Positions 46,280 through 56,483 of a stretch of DNA of 63,659 nt are shown here, one piece after another. Where the stretch lies: positions 1 through 63,659 of the forward strand of contig QUJA01000014.1 in assembly GCA_003480425.1 (NCBI GenBank), written 5' to 3'. The notes below the pieces were generated by a model. It was given only the letters and a program-made list of their open reading frames with translations. It had not been told where the DNA came from and ran no database searches. How positions within the stretch are numbered: position 1 is the stretch's first letter; the number at the start of each line of letters is the position of its first letter. This DNA is from Firmicutes bacterium AM31-12AC (GTDB lineage: Bacteria > Bacillota > Clostridia > Lachnospirales > Lachnospiraceae). Made by a program: the position numbers and the translations under genes.

Positions 46280-48544
46280 CTATTTTCTTCCGGCCTTCTT
46301 AACACCGATTTTTGTTTTCATTACATACCAGAGTGCACCTGTAATACATACAGAAGAATAAGCACCACAAACAATACCAACCATCAGAGGAAGGGCAAAT
46401 TCACGAATAGAGCTTACACCCATAATATACAAAACAGCTACCATAACAAATGTAGTAAGTGATGTATAAACACTTCGTGTCAATGTCAAAGTAATACATT
46501 TATTTACCAGCTCATCCAGCTGTGTTCCACGTTTCTTTGTTTTCAGTTCCTCACGGATACGGTCAAAAATAACAATTGTCGCATTGATTGAATATCCGAC
46601 GATTGTCAGCATACATGCGATAAATGTATTACCTACCGATACTCTCGCAATCGCATAGAAACCTAATACAATCAGCACATCATGGAGCAATGCCAACACT
46701 GCACTTGTTGCGAAACGTACATCTTTAAATCTAAACCAGATATAAAGCAGCATACAGATTGTTGCAATGATAACTGCTACAATGGCATCTCTTCTCATCT
46801 CTGAGCTTACTGTAGAACTGATATTCTCTGTTGCGATCTCATTCTCAGCCACGCCAAAGTTATCAGCCATTACTTTATTAAATGCCTCACGTTTTTCCAG
46901 ATTCAGTGTCTGTGTCTTAAAGATTACCTGATTAGAATCCTGTACCTTCTGAACCTGAACATTCTTATCTCCGACAGCATCTTCAATCAACGGAACGATA
47001 TTCTGGTCGATTTCTTCCAATGTATAATCCTTATCAAATGTCACTGTAGATGATGTACCACCCATAAACTCAAGACTGTAGTTGAGCGCACCATTTCCTT
47101 TTCCTTCGTTTACACCGATTGCAACAAAGCCAAGCACGATAAGTGCAATTGAAATTGTAAAGAAAATCTTTTTCTTTCCGAGGAAGTTGATTGGTTTTCT
47201 CTCTTCCTTTACACGTCCGTATACTTTTGGATTACGGATTCCGATTGCATAGAATGAATATACAATTACTTTTGTAATTACCAAAGCAGTAAACATAGAC
47301 AGCACGATACCGAGTGCCAATGTCTGTGCAAATCCTTTTACAGTACCGCTACCTCTAAGCCATAATACAGCAGCAGCGATCAGGGTTGTAATATTACCAT
47401 CCAGAATTGCAGACATTGCTTTCTGGAATCCGGCATTTAACGAAACTTTTACAGATTTTCCTGATGAAAGTTCTTCCTTCACACGTGCGAAAATAATAAC
47501 GTTCGCATCTACCGCCATACCGATACCAAGGATGATACCTGCGATACCAGGCAATGTCAAAGTAATGTCAAATGCATTCAGTGCCACCAGTACCAGACCT
47601 GTATAGATCAACAGTGCAAGACCTGCGGCAAAACCCGGAAGCAGATATACCCAGCACATAAATACAAATACGATTGCCAGACCGATCGCACCGGCCTTCA
47701 AGCTTGAGCTGATTGCTTCTTCACCAAGCTGTGCTCCTACAACGTTAGAACGCAGCTCTTCCAGTTCCAGATTCAATCCACCGATACGGATTGTAGATGC
47801 AAGCTGGTCAGCTTCTTCATAAGACATGCTTCCTGAAATCTGGGCACGTCCATCAGAAATAACTGCCTTTACATTCGGCACACTGACAAATGCTCCATCA
47901 TAATAAATACCGATACTCTGTCCTGCTTCTTTTGCAACTTTCGTAGCTGCTGCAAATTTCTCTGTACCTTCTTTTGTAAACTCAAGGTCGACAACATTTT
48001 CCTTTGAACCTGTTGTACTGTCTGTATATGCACCTGCCGTAGCTGTTTTCACATCAGAACCTGTCAACACGATAGAACCATCTTCCTGCAACTCTTCAAT
48101 CGTCTTGTTAAGCTGGAAATCTGTTCCTGCATCACCTGTAGTGCCCACTCTAGTATAGTTTTCTGAACCATCGCTTCCTGTCTGTGCGATAAAATACAGA
48201 GAACCCGGCTGTCCAAGTTCATCTAAAATCTTATTAGCATCTGTCACACCAGGAATCTCGATACTGATTCGGTTATCGCCTTCCTGGTAAACACTTGCCT
48301 CTGTACTATACTGCTCCACACGCTTCTGAAGTTTATAAATCGTATCCGCCATATCTTCATCTGACGGAGTATCACCTTTTACCTGATAAGTGATGCTGAC
48401 ACCACCTTCCAGATCAAGACCAAGATTGATATTCTTAGCTGCTCCGGAATGTCCTTTTCCAAGACCAATCGTTGTAGTCACACCGAGAAGTGCCATCAAT
48501 GCTACGATTGCGATCAGACTCAGGATCCCTTTACGCTTCTTCAT
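46280..48544 (-). CDS. secDF: Protein-export membrane protein SecDF (fused)
   Basis: About 754 residues from ATG 48544 (MKKRKGILSLIAIVALMA), with GGAAGGA upstream; this start overlaps the end of scfB by 14 bp. SecD features: NLGLDLEGGVSITYQVKG near the N-terminus, then a long periplasmic-type loop and five membrane segments with GIGMAVDANVIIFARVKEEL. SecF features follow: SLEFMGGTSSTVTFD and YSINATIVIFDRIREEL. The fused protein uses the proton gradient to aid late steps of Sec export. Confidence 0.95.
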   Translation of the reverse strand: MKKRKGILSLIAIVALMALLGVTTTIGLGKGHSGAAKNINLGLDLEGGVSITYQVKGDTPSDEDMADTIYKLQKRVEQYSTEASVYQEGDNRISIEIPGVTDANKILDELGQPGSLYFIAQTGSDGSENYTRVGTTGDAGTDFQLNKTIEELQEDGSIVLTGSDVKTATAGAYTDSTTGSKENVVDLEFTKEGTEKFAAATKVAKEAGQSIGIYYDGAFVSVPNVKAVISDGRAQISGSMSYEEADQLASTIRIGGLNLELEELRSNVVGAQLGEEAISSSLKAGAIGLAIVFVFMCWVYLLPGFAAGLALLIYTGLVLVALNAFDITLTLPGIAGIILGIGMAVDANVIIFARVKEELSSGKSVKVSLNAGFQKAMSAILDGNITTLIAAAVLWLRGSGTVKGFAQTLALGIVLSMFTALVITKVIVYSFYAIGIRNPKVYGRVKEERKPINFLGKKKIFFTISIALIVLGFVAIGVNEGKGNGALNYSLEFMGGTSSTVTFDKDYTLEEIDQNIVPLIEDAVGDKNVQVQKVQDSNQVIFKTQTLNLEKREAFNKVMADNFGVAENEIATENISSTVSSEMRRDAIVAVIIATICMLLYIWFRFKDVRFATSAVLALLHDVLIVLGFYAIARVSVGNTFIACMLTIVGYSINATIVIFDRIREELKTKKRGTQLDELVNKCITLTLTRSVYTSLTTFVMVAVLYIMGVSSIREFALPLMVGIVCGAYSSVCITGALWYVMKTKIGVKKAGRK

Positions 48545-49951
48545 GTCCTTCCATCCTTTCTTCATCTGCCAATGCAGCCTTAATCATGATTGCACATTCG
48601 ACTCTCTTTCTCTCCATCTCACAGCTCACTTCATATGTATCATTGATTGTGTTATGGAACTTGTATGAATTTGCCATACATCCGCCACTGCAATAGAATC
48701 TTGCAAAACAATTCTTACAGCTTTCCTTAGAATAAACACTACATCCGCGGAACTCATCTGCAATCTCAGGTTTTGTAATGCCCTCGTCAACATTTCCCAT
48801 CAGGAACTCTTCCTGACCTACAAACTGATGACATGGGTAAAGATCTCCCCAAGGAGTAACTGCCAGATATTCTGTTCCTGAACCACAGCCCGACAAACGT
48901 TTTGCCACACAAGGACCGCCTTCCAGATCAAGCATAAAGTGGAAGAAATTAAATCCTTTTCCTGAACGCTCTCTTTCTACCATCATCTTCGCCAGCTTAT
49001 CATATTCGTCAAAAATCTGTGGCAGATCCTCTTTCTGGATTGCGTAATCTTCTGTATCGTCGCCAACTACAGGCTCGATAGAAATCTGTTTGAATCCTAA
49101 ATCAGCAAAATGCATTACATCTTCTGAGAAGTCCAGATTATTTCTTGTAAATGTTCCTCTGATATAATACTTCTCCTGATTTCTGCTGTCTGCTAACTTC
49201 TGGTACTTCGGAACGACCAGATCGTAGCTTCCCTTTCCATTTCTAAATGGACGCATATGGTCATGGATTTCTTTTCTTCCATCCAGACTCATTACAACGT
49301 TATCCATCTCTTTGTTAACAAATTCCTGAACCTCATCGTTGAGCAGGACACCGTTTGTTGTCAAAGTAAAACGGAAATGCTTATCATACTGTTTCTCAAG
49401 CTCTCTTCCGTAAGCAACCAGGTCTTTTACAACCTGCCAGTTCATAAGAGGCTCTCCACCAAAGAAATCGACTTCCAGATTTCTTCTGCTTCCCGATTCG
49501 CAATCAGGAAATCCAATGCCTTCTTACCTACTTCGTAAGACATCAGCGCTCTTCTCCCATGATATTCGCCTTCTTCTGCAAAACAATACTTACAAGCCAG
49601 ATTACAGTCATGTGCAATATGAAGGCACAATGCTTTTACTACTGTCTTTCTCTTCTTAACTTCCCCTATGTAAGATTCGTAAATATCTCTTGTAAATAAC
49701 TGACCTGCTTCTGTCAGTTCAATAACAGCTTCCAGAATCTCCTTCAGCTCGTCTTCTGAATACTTGCTTCCAAGTTCTTCTTTCAAATGTGCAAATGTCT
49801 CTTCGCTTTTCAGCGTATCCGGAGTGTGAAATGTATTCTCCGCCTCCAGACAGGCAATGACATCATACGCTTCCTGATCCACAACATGAACAGAACCACT
49901 ATTCACATCAAGAACAATGTTATATCCATTATTTTGGTACTGATGTATCAC
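48531..49951 (-). CDS. scfB: SCIFF peptide radical SAM maturase, frameshifted
   Basis: This enzyme forms thioether crosslinks in the SCIFF peptide encoded 132 bp upstream. A peptide-recognition-like N-terminus (residues about 1-90) is followed by the radical SAM motif HDCNLACKYCFAEEGEYHG and a C-terminal SPASM domain with clustered Cys (CHQFVGQEEF, SCKNCFARFYCSGGCM). The frame breaks at 49494-49501: AATTCGGG read as AATCGGG. Repair gives ANSGSRRNLEVDFFGGEPLM, the conserved family segment, and 473 residues. The gene overlaps secDF at its end. Confidence 0.93.
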
Positions 49952-49984
49952 AATGATACCTCGCTTTCTATTATTATCCTAACA

Positions 49985-50015
49985 TATTAAAGGCAGCGAC
50001 CTAAGGCCGCTGCCT
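49985..50015 (-). terminator. Hairpin between scfA and scfB
   Basis: AGGCAGCG (49991-49998) pairs with CGCTGCCT (50008-50015); the minus-strand tail is TTTAATA. It probably attenuates transcription so that the peptide is made in excess over its maturase. Confidence 0.6.
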
Positions 50016-50082
50016 AGCCATCCCGCGCATCACCTACGCTGCAAATGTGTATCTCACACATCTTTCTCTCAATGGATTCGAA

Positions 50083-50226
50083 TTATTTGCTGTGCTCACA
50101 TGTCTGGTTTCCTACTGTACAAGAAGTCTTGCAAGCAGACTGACATGATGTCTGGCATTCTCCACATCCACCTTTTTTCACTGTATTGTTCAATGTCTGA
50201 GTATTCAATGTTTTGATATGTTTCAT
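50083..50226 (-). CDS. scfA: SCIFF ribosomal peptide precursor (six cysteines in forty-five)
   Basis: 47 residues, ATG 50226 behind AGGAGG. The N-terminus MKHIKTLNTQTLNNTVKKGG is the leader and the core carries six Cys (residues 21, 24, 28, 32, 36, 43) with Ser/Thr between them, ending CEHSK. This matches the SCIFF family, a ribosomally made, thioether-crosslinked peptide nearly universal in Clostridia, whose biological role is not settled. The matching maturase scfB follows on the same strand. Confidence 0.95.
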   Translation of the reverse strand: MKHIKTLNTQTLNNTVKKGGCGECQTSCQSACKTSCTVGNQTCEHSK

Positions 50227-50281
50227 CGTTATCTCCTCCTACTATTTCTGCTCTTTGGCAGTTATACTTTCACTTCATAGG

Positions 50282-50304
50282 ATTATACCACAATGACGTT
50301 GGAT
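50282..50304 (-). promoter_or_regulatory. Predicted extended -10 promoter of scfA
   Basis: On the minus strand TGGTATAAT (-10 at 50282-50287) has an extended TGn, with a weak TTTAAA-like -35 about 16 bp upstream. It lies about 55 bp before the scfA start. Confidence 0.6.
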
Positions 50305-50314
50305 TTAAAAGAGT

Positions 50315-50350
50315 TTTTTCATAATTTCTTATGCTTCATAATTTCTTATG
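50315..50350. repeat. 16-bp tandem duplication TTCATAATTTCTTATG
   Basis: Two direct copies of TTCATAATTTCTTATG are separated by one base, at the end of the TIGR04086 gene. Probably replication slippage; no function assigned. Confidence 0.7.
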
Positions 50351-50359
50351 GTTTTCCAT

Positions 50360-50752
50360 TTACGCCAGCATTCCTCCAAGCAATCCCCCTCCAAGACACA
50401 AAAACATCGCAGTAACTACATTTACCCCACCGTTTTTTAACGAATGATATATACCTAAAGAGACAAGCAATAGCAACATAAAATAACCTGCTCCAACGAG
50501 CATTCCCCACCAAAACTTTCGTACCCGATTCCATTTTCCAATCATAAATCCACCTACAAATGTTGATACCAGATAAATTGCCATCACCGCAACAGTCACC
50601 TGCTTCTCTTCCAGATTCAATTTATAGACAAACAACGCCAAAAGAAGCAGCAGGATTCCCGTCACTACATATGCACCCAAAAGTGACTTTAATATCCACA
50701 CTGCTTCTTTTTGTATATCTGGTTTTTGATCCTTACGATTCTCCATTCCCAC
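50360..50752 (-). CDS. TIGR04086 family membrane protein
   Basis: 130 residues, four hydrophobic segments (about 20-42, 51-72, 82-103, 110-130) after a charged 17-residue N-terminus. The spacing and gene position just upstream of the SCIFF gene match the TIGR04086 family of small clostridial membrane proteins. Function is unknown. RBS GGAGGTGTGGGA precedes ATG. The protein ends in a Gly-rich membrane segment (GGGLLGGMLA). Confidence 0.82.
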   Translation of the reverse strand: MGMENRKDQKPDIQKEAVWILKSLLGAYVVTGILLLLLALFVYKLNLEEKQVTVAVMAIYLVSTFVGGFMIGKWNRVRKFWWGMLVGAGYFMLLLLVSLGIYHSLKNGGVNVVTAMFLCLGGGLLGGMLA

Positions 50753-50825
50753 ACCTCCACACCTGTAATTCTATGCTATGCATTCTTATACATTATATGT
50801 CGGCCGGTAATGTTCCAGTACATTT

Positions 50826-51371
50826 TTACTGCTCCATCTGCCTTCCCAAAAATCCGGCAGCACACTCTATCAGTTTCTGTTCCATTTCCCCAAATTTACG
50901 TTTTTTATCGCGATTTAGAAACACAATACCCCCGATTACATCTCCGTTACACAATATCGGACAGATTGCTTCCCCTTCATACTCGCCCATTTTATCCACT
51001 ACCATAATAAATTGCTTTTCCCCCGGCACAGCCAGAAGCACTTCCCTTCTTTGAAGCTGCTCTCCCAACATCTTACTAATATATTGTTCCTCAAACTCCT
51101 TCTTTCCATTTCCCGCTGCCGCCACAACCTGGTCATGATCTGTGATACATACTATACAATTCAAAACATTTGACAGACTTTCCGCATATTGCTTCGCCAC
51201 AATTCCAAGCTCCCCAACCGGAGAGTATTTCTTCAATATCACTTCTCCCTCTCTATCCGTAAATATTTCCAGCGGGTCTCCTTCCCTGATTCTAAGTGTT
51301 CTCCTTATCTCTTTCGGAATCACAATTCTTCCAAGATCATCAATTCTCCGTACAATTCCTGTTGCTTTCAT
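50826..51371 (-). CDS. spoVT: Stage V sporulation protein T (AbrB-type regulator)
   Basis: 181 residues from ATG 51371 (MKATGIVRRIDDLGRIVIPK), the canonical SpoVT start with AGGAGG 11 nt upstream. The N-terminal swapped-hairpin AbrB DNA-binding domain (residues 1-50) is followed by a GAF-like domain (residues ~60-180) with CIVCITDHDQVVAAAG and GGIVFLNRD. It modulates forespore gene expression, supporting a spore-forming host. Confidence 0.95.
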   Translation of the reverse strand: MKATGIVRRIDDLGRIVIPKEIRRTLRIREGDPLEIFTDREGEVILKKYSPVGELGIVAKQYAESLSNVLNCIVCITDHDQVVAAAGNGKKEFEEQYISKMLGEQLQRREVLLAVPGEKQFIMVVDKMGEYEGEAICPILCNGDVIGGIVFLNRDKKRKFGEMEQKLIECAAGFLGRQMEQ

Positions 51372-51468
51372 ACATCTATCAACCTCCTGTATTATACCTA
51401 TATTTCCATATTCTGCGTTGTATGGATAGTATGTGGAAATATTGGAGGTTTTATACACAAGTCAAAAG

Positions 51469-51620
51469 TGCCAGTTGAGGAGAGTGCTATTTGGGGAGGA
51501 GTGCTATTTGGGGAGGAGTGCCAGTTGGGGACGGAGTTAGTGGCTTTACAAGTAAAAAAGCCACTAAACTCCGTCCCCAACTGGCACCCCCCGTCCCAAC
51601 TGGCACCCCAACTGGCACCA
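51469..51620. repeat. REP/MITE-like palindrome array, left of the MATE gene
   Basis: The core palindrome at 51518-51587 has ~29-bp arms reading GTGCCAGTTGGGGACGG... and its complement, with one T missing in one arm. On both sides are further copies of TGCCAGTTGGG-like motifs (for example 51469-51480 and 51595-51618). A related palindrome is at 53139-53217 on the other side of the MATE gene. This resembles hairpin elements moved by IS200-like REP transposases; no transposase is in the window. Confidence 0.75.
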
Positions 51621-51645
51621 CTTCCACATCACACCTTCCGCATTA

Positions 51646-51737
51646 TTTCAAGTCGAACATCCGTGAGACTTGGCGCGTGATTCTGGTCAGCAAGCTGACA
51701 TATTCCTAGCAGAATCACTGCGCATCCTCGCGGAGCG
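51646..51737. repeat. Dispersed structured repeat, family A, copy 2
   Basis: 92 bp, nearly identical to 1221-1313. All three stems (CCGTGAG/CTCGCGG, GTGATTCTG/CAGAATCAC, GTCAGC/GCTGAC) are intact, while the few differences fall in loops or flanks. It begins 6 bp after the MATE stop codon. Confidence 0.8.
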
Positions 51738-51743
51738 TTTATC

Positions 51744-53087
51744 TCAGTGGGAGTCCAATCTCCGACTGAGATAAATATAATATGGTATCAATGGAATCAA
51801 AGCTGCTATCCATGCCGCCGGGTCTGACAGGCACACCCCAAAATAACTTGCTTTTCCGGCCACACTTATAACGATTATTGTTCTTGCTACAAGCTCAAAC
51901 ACTCCGCCAAGCATTGGCACAAGCCCATATCCCATTCCCTGCAGGGCGTTTCGATAAATAAAAATACTGCCGAGAAAAGGATAACACCATGCGACTGCTT
52001 TGAAATAGGTAAGTGCCGCCTCGACCACATCTGTTTCTGTTCGATCCACAAACAGATAAATTGCATATTTTCCAAACAATAATACCAAGGCCATCAATAC
52101 AAAACTCCAGATCAAAACCATAATCTGTGTGCTTCGCACACCTTGCCTTACTCGATCCATCCTTCCTGCTCCACAGTTCTGTCCAACATAAGTTGCCATT
52201 GCTGCGCCATAGGAAATAAAAATAACTCCCATCACACTCTGAATTTTTCCACCTGCTGCAAAACCGGCTATACAAGTCGCACCATATACATTTATGGCTG
52301 TCTGAACAATAATTGTTCCGATTGATGTAATCGAAAACTGCAATGCCATCGGCACACCAAGCGCCAGTAATCTTCTGCATAACTCTCCTGAAAATTCAAA
52401 ATCTTCCTTTTTTAAATGTAGAATCGGAAATTTTTTCAAGATATATATGAAACATAATACCGCTGAAATTCCCTGTGCGATCACTGTTGCATAACCGCAG
52501 CCTACAACACCGGTTCCAAGACATATAACAAATACGATATCAAGGATAATATTGATCACACCTGAAATAATCAAAAAATAAAGTGGCGATTTTGAATCTC
52601 CAACCGCCCTTAGGACTGCCGCAAGCATATTGTATGCCCCAGTTGCAAATAATCCCGCATAGATTACACCCATATAACTTTTTATATCTCCGATCAAGTT
52701 TTCCGGCGAATTCATCAATCGCAAAAGAGGTTCATTTGCCAAACTCAGTCCAACCGTCATAACAACTACAATAATCACCATCAGATATAGGGACATTGCC
52801 AGATATCTCCGCATATTTTTATAATCCTTTGCCCCAAACCATTGTGATATCAAAATTGCAAATCCACTGCCGGCACCATTTAACAAACCGGTAACCAAAA
52901 ACATAAGAGATGTCGTTGAACCTATCGCTGCCAAAGCATTTACCCCCACAAACTTTCCGGCAACAACAGAATCCGCAATATTATAAAATTGCTGAAACAA
53001 ATTTCCCAGGAAAAGCGGAATCATAAAATTAATGATTAATTTTGTAGGATTTCCTGATGTCATATCATTTGTCATTGTCTTGCTCAT
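51744..53087 (-). CDS. MATE family multidrug/metabolite exporter
   Basis: 447 residues, about 12 hydrophobic segments in two similar halves. The N-terminal GNPTKLIINFMIPLFLGNLFQQFYNIADSVVAGKFVG pattern (first helix pair) and LRAVGDSKSPLYFLI are typical of the NorM/DinF-like MATE group. ATG 53087 has GAGGAG. It would export cationic drugs or metabolites with Na+ or H+. It is flanked on both sides by REP-like palindromes and by a family A repeat, suggesting past rearrangement here. Confidence 0.92.
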   Translation of the reverse strand: MSKTMTNDMTSGNPTKLIINFMIPLFLGNLFQQFYNIADSVVAGKFVGVNALAAIGSTTSLMFLVTGLLNGAGSGFAILISQWFGAKDYKNMRRYLAMSLYLMVIIVVVMTVGLSLANEPLLRLMNSPENLIGDIKSYMGVIYAGLFATGAYNMLAAVLRAVGDSKSPLYFLIISGVINIILDIVFVICLGTGVVGCGYATVIAQGISAVLCFIYILKKFPILHLKKEDFEFSGELCRRLLALGVPMALQFSITSIGTIIVQTAINVYGATCIAGFAAGGKIQSVMGVIFISYGAAMATYVGQNCGAGRMDRVRQGVRSTQIMVLIWSFVLMALVLLFGKYAIYLFVDRTETDVVEAALTYFKAVAWCYPFLGSIFIYRNALQGMGYGLVPMLGGVFELVARTIIVISVAGKASYFGVCLSDPAAWIAALIPLIPYYIYLSRRLDSH

Positions 53088-53138
53088 TATTTAACTCCTC
53101 TAAAAAACAACTATTTATGAACAGATTAACCATTCAAA

Positions 53139-53217
53139 GACGGAGTTTAGTGGCTTTTTGCTTGCAAAAAAGCCACTAAACTCCGTCCCCAAATGGCACA
53201 CTAAACTCCGTCCCCAA
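53139..53217. repeat. REP/MITE-like palindrome, right of the MATE gene
   Basis: GACGGAGTTTAGTGGCTTTTT (53139-53159) pairs perfectly with 53166-53187 around loop GCTTGC. A second ACTAAACTCCGTCCCC follows at about 53200-53215. It shares its core with the left array at 51518-51587. It may also act as a terminator for the FGGY kinase gene. Confidence 0.78.
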
Positions 53218-53271
53218 TATCATCCTCTTGAGATTTTATCAAAAACGTTTTTATAATTCAAGTATTTTTTA

Positions 53272-54870
53272 TCAAAGAGATTCTACAGCCGCACGTTCAA
53301 TTGCAAGACCCTTTTTATAATTCTGCATAAATGCTTCAAACCCTTCGACATCTGATGCAATCGGATCCATGCGTTCTCCTTCTTCTCCACCGAATACTTT
53401 CTGTGCAAGATAAGAAGTCAATGACTCGCCCTCTTCTTTATTTAGCATATAAGAAGCAAGCAGTGCAATTCCCCATGCTCCACCTTCTCCTGCTGTCTCC
53501 ATAACATATACAGGTGTATCAATCGCAGCTGCAAGGATTCTCTGTCCGACTCCTTTTGTCTTAAACAGTCCGCCATGACCTAACATCTTATCTAACTCCA
53601 CATGTTCCTGCTTTGTCAGAATATCCATACCTGTTTTTAACGCTCCGAGCGATGTACTCAAATGCACTCTCATAAAGTTTGCAAGATTAAATTTGCTTTC
53701 TGGCTTACGCACGAACATCGGACGACCTGCCTCAAATCCTGTAATATGCTCTCCTGAAAAATAATTATATGCAAGAAGTCCGCCACAATCAGCATCCCCT
53801 TCCAGCGCTTTGTTATACAATGTTCCGAACAATGTATTCATATCCACTTTCACGCCAAATGCTTCCACACATTCTTTCAAAAGATTTACCCATGCATTCA
53901 AATCTGATGTACAGTTATTGCAGTGTACCATCGCAACAGGATCTCCCGCCGGTGTTGTAACCATATCAATTTCGTCATATGGTTTAGACAACGGATTTTC
54001 CAAAACTGCCATTGCAAATACACTTGTTCCGGCAGAAACATTTCCTGTACGGACAGCTAAACTATTCGTTGCAGCCATACCTGTTCCGGCGTCTCCTTCT
54101 GGTGGGCAAACAGGAATTCCAGCCTGTAAATCCCCCTCTGTATCTAACAATTTTGCTCCTGCTTCAGTCAAAACGCCTGCCGCATCTCCGGCAACCAGTA
54201 CCTTCGGAAGTAACTCTTCTAATTTCCATGGAAATGCTTTCGCTTCGACAAGCTGATCAAACTGTCCAATCATATTCACATCCCAATCCTTTGTAGCCGA
54301 ATCAATTGGGAACATTCCTGCCGCATCTCCAATTCCGATTGCCTTTTCTCCCGTCAGCTGCCAATGGATATAGCCTGCAAGTGTTGTGAAAAATCTTACA
54401 TCCTTTACATGCTCTTCCCCATTTAAAATTGCCTGATACAAATGTGCGATACTCCAGCGCTGCGGGATATGGAACTGAAATACTTTTGATAATTCTTCAG
54501 AAGCCTGCTCTGTAATTGTATTTCTCCATGTACGGAACTCTGCCAGCTGCTCATCTTTCTCATCAAAAGCAAGGTATCCATGCATCATCGCACTAAATCC
54601 CATCGCCCCAAATGTTGTGATTGTAACACCATATTTTTCTTTTACTTCTTTTTTCAAATTTGCATAACAATCCTGCAGTCCGCTCCACACTTCCTCTAAT
54701 GGATATGTCCAAATATTATTTTTTAAATGATTCTCCCAGTCATGGCTTCCTGATGCGATTGGCTGGTTCTGTGCATCAATCAAAACTGCTTTGATACGTG
54801 TCGATCCAAATTCAATTCCTAAAGCAGTATTTCCATTCTTGATTGCTTCCCCTATGCTTCTTACGTCCAT
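53272..54870 (-). CDS. FGGY-family carbohydrate kinase (xylulokinase/ribulokinase group)
   Basis: 532 residues, ATG 54870 with AGGAGG. The N-terminal ATPase lobe has [15 protein letters not shown] and [16 protein letters not shown]; the C-terminal lobe has [20 protein letters not shown] and [15 protein letters not shown], the FGGY adenosine-binding region. It phosphorylates a pentose or pentulose; which one cannot be told. No isomerase, epimerase or sugar transporter lies next to it, so it acts with genes elsewhere. Confidence 0.9.
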   Translation of the reverse strand: MDVRSIGEAIKNGNTALGIEFGSTRIKAVLIDAQNQPIASGSHDWENHLKNNIWTYPLEEVWSGLQDCYANLKKEVKEKYGVTITTFGAMGFSAMMHGYLAFDEKDEQLAEFRTWRNTITEQASEELSKVFQFHIPQRWSIAHLYQAILNGEEHVKDVRFFTTLAGYIHWQLTGEKAIGIGDAAGMFPIDSATKDWDVNMIGQFDQLVEAKAFPWKLEELLPKVLVAGDAAGVLTEAGAKLLDTEGDLQAGIPVCPPEGDAGTGMAATNSLAVRTGNVSAGTSVFAMAVLENPLSKPYDEIDMVTTPAGDPVAMVHCNNCTSDLNAWVNLLKECVEAFGVKVDMNTLFGTLYNKALEGDADCGGLLAYNYFSGEHITGFEAGRPMFVRKPESKFNLANFMRVHLSTSLGALKTGMDILTKQEHVELDKMLGHGGLFKTKGVGQRILAAAIDTPVYVMETAGEGGAWGIALLASYMLNKEEGESLTSYLAQKVFGGEEGERMDPIASDVEGFEAFMQNYKKGLAIERAAVESL

Positions 54871-54968
54871 TGTCTGGACCTCCTTTCGTTCTACCTTTGC
54901 TTACTATTAGTATACTGCAAAATGTCTTAGCAAAAAAGAAATTTCTTATCCTATTCTGGACATTTAAT

Positions 54969-55115
54969 GCTCTTCTGCTTAGCGAGGTCTTTTCGAGCTT
55001 AGCAGAAGAGTACGCTTCGACTTCAGACGAGGTCTTTTCGAGTCGATGTTCGAAGTGTTTCCTTTTTCTTCGCTTAGCGAGGTCTTTTCAAACTTAGTAG
55101 AAGAGTACACTTTAA
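54969..55115. repeat. Dispersed structured repeat, family B, copy 2
   Basis: Related to 18685-18790. Stem 1 is CTCTTCTGCT/AGCAGAAGAG (54970-54979 with 55001-55010) and stem 2 CTTCGA/TCGAAG (55015-55020 with 55050-55055). A partial second unit begins at 55073 (CTTAGCGAGGTCTTTTC repeated with a 95-bp period). It fills most of the 349-bp gap between the FGGY kinase and sstT. Confidence 0.72.
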
Positions 55116-55219
55116 CTTCATCACTTCATCAAATTAAACAATTATTGTAAAAAAGTGTAGTGTTTTTATCAACTATATGGTAAACTGTAAAAGATATTTT
55201 AGAGAAATGAGGAAAAAAA

Positions 55220-56443
55220 GTGAAACAATTAATTAACAAATGGAATAACATTAGTTTGATTCTCCGAATTGTGATTGGACTCGTCATAGGTGTCATCCTC
55301 GCATTGGTATGCCCACAGGCAACTGCCATTTCCGTACTTGGAGACTTATTCGTAGGTGCATTGAAGGGAATTGCACCGATTCTCGTATTCGTACTTGTTG
55401 TCAGCTCTCTGGCAAATGCAAAGGGCGGAGTAAAACACCAGTTTCGTACTGTTATTTTTTTATATATGCTCAGTACATTTTTGGCTGCTGTCGTAGCAGT
55501 TTTCGTAAGCTTTGCGTTTCCTGTTACATTGAAACTGACAGATGCAGTATCCGATACTGCTCCACAGAGCATTTTTGAAGTATTAAGTGCATTACTGAAC
55601 AAAGTGGTTGCCAATCCTGTTGCGGCCTTAACAGATGCCAACTACATCGGTATTCTTTTCTGGTCATTGTTACTCGGTGTCGCATTAAAAAGACTTGCAT
55701 CTGATACAACCAAAAATACTTTTGCAAATATTTCCGATGCTGTATCTCAGGTTGTAAGATGGGTTATTAATCTTGCACCATTTGGTATCCTCGGACTTGT
55801 ATTTTCATCCGTATCCAGCAATGGGCTCGGGATTTTCAAAGATTATGGAAAACTCTTACTTGTGTTAGTTGGCTGTATGCTCGGAGTTGCATTGATCGTA
55901 GACCCGATTATTGCAGCAATCTGTCTGCACAGAAATCCTTATCCACTTGTATTGCGTTGCTTTAAAGAAAGTGGTGTTACAGCATTCTTCACAAGAAGTT
56001 CTGCTGCCAATATTCCTGTAAATATGGCTCTTTGTGAAAAACTCGGATTGGACAAAAACATTTATTCTGTATCCATTCCACTTGGAGCTACAATCAACAT
56101 GGACGGAGCTGCTATTACAATCACAGTTATGACACTTGCAGCTGCTCATACCCTTGGAATTTCCGTTGATATTCCAACAGCCATTTTCTTAAGTGTCCTC
56201 TCCGCGATTGCAGCCTGCGGTGCTTCCGGAGTTGCCGGTGGCTCACTGCTTCTGATTCCGATGGCTTGTTCTTTGTTCGGAATCAACAATGATATCGCAA
56301 TGCAAGTCGTTGGTGTTGGATTTATCATCGGAGTTGTTCAGGATTCTCTGGAAACAGCGATTAACTCATCCGGTGATGTTCTGTTCGCAGCAACTGCGGA
56401 ATTTAGGGAATGGATTAAAGAAGGAAGAGAGTTACCATTCTAG
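55220..56443 (+). CDS. sstT: Serine/threonine:sodium symporter SstT
   Basis: 407 residues, GTG start at 55220 with GAGG upstream. A DAACS-family transporter: [17 protein letters not shown] at the N-terminus, [20 protein letters not shown] and the hairpin loop plus TM7 region [15 protein letters not shown], where the MDG motif binds Na+. It imports serine and threonine. Single gene on the plus strand, convergent with the second MATE gene. Confidence 0.94.
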   Translation: MKQLINKWNNISLILRIVIGLVIGVILALVCPQATAISVLGDLFVGALKGIAPILVFVLVVSSLANAKGGVKHQFRTVIFLYMLSTFLAAVVAVFVSFAFPVTLKLTDAVSDTAPQSIFEVLSALLNKVVANPVAALTDANYIGILFWSLLLGVALKRLASDTTKNTFANISDAVSQVVRWVINLAPFGILGLVFSSVSSNGLGIFKDYGKLLLVLVGCMLGVALIVDPIIAAICLHRNPYPLVLRCFKESGVTAFFTRSSAANIPVNMALCEKLGLDKNIYSVSIPLGATINMDGAAITITVMTLAAAHTLGISVDIPTAIFLSVLSAIAACGASGVAGGSLLLIPMACSLFGINNDIAMQVVGVGFIIGVVQDSLETAINSSGDVLFAATAEFREWIKEGRELPF

Positions 56444-56483
56444 CCTTTCTGTTTTCTTCACGAAATGGCTATACGGTCCTTAC

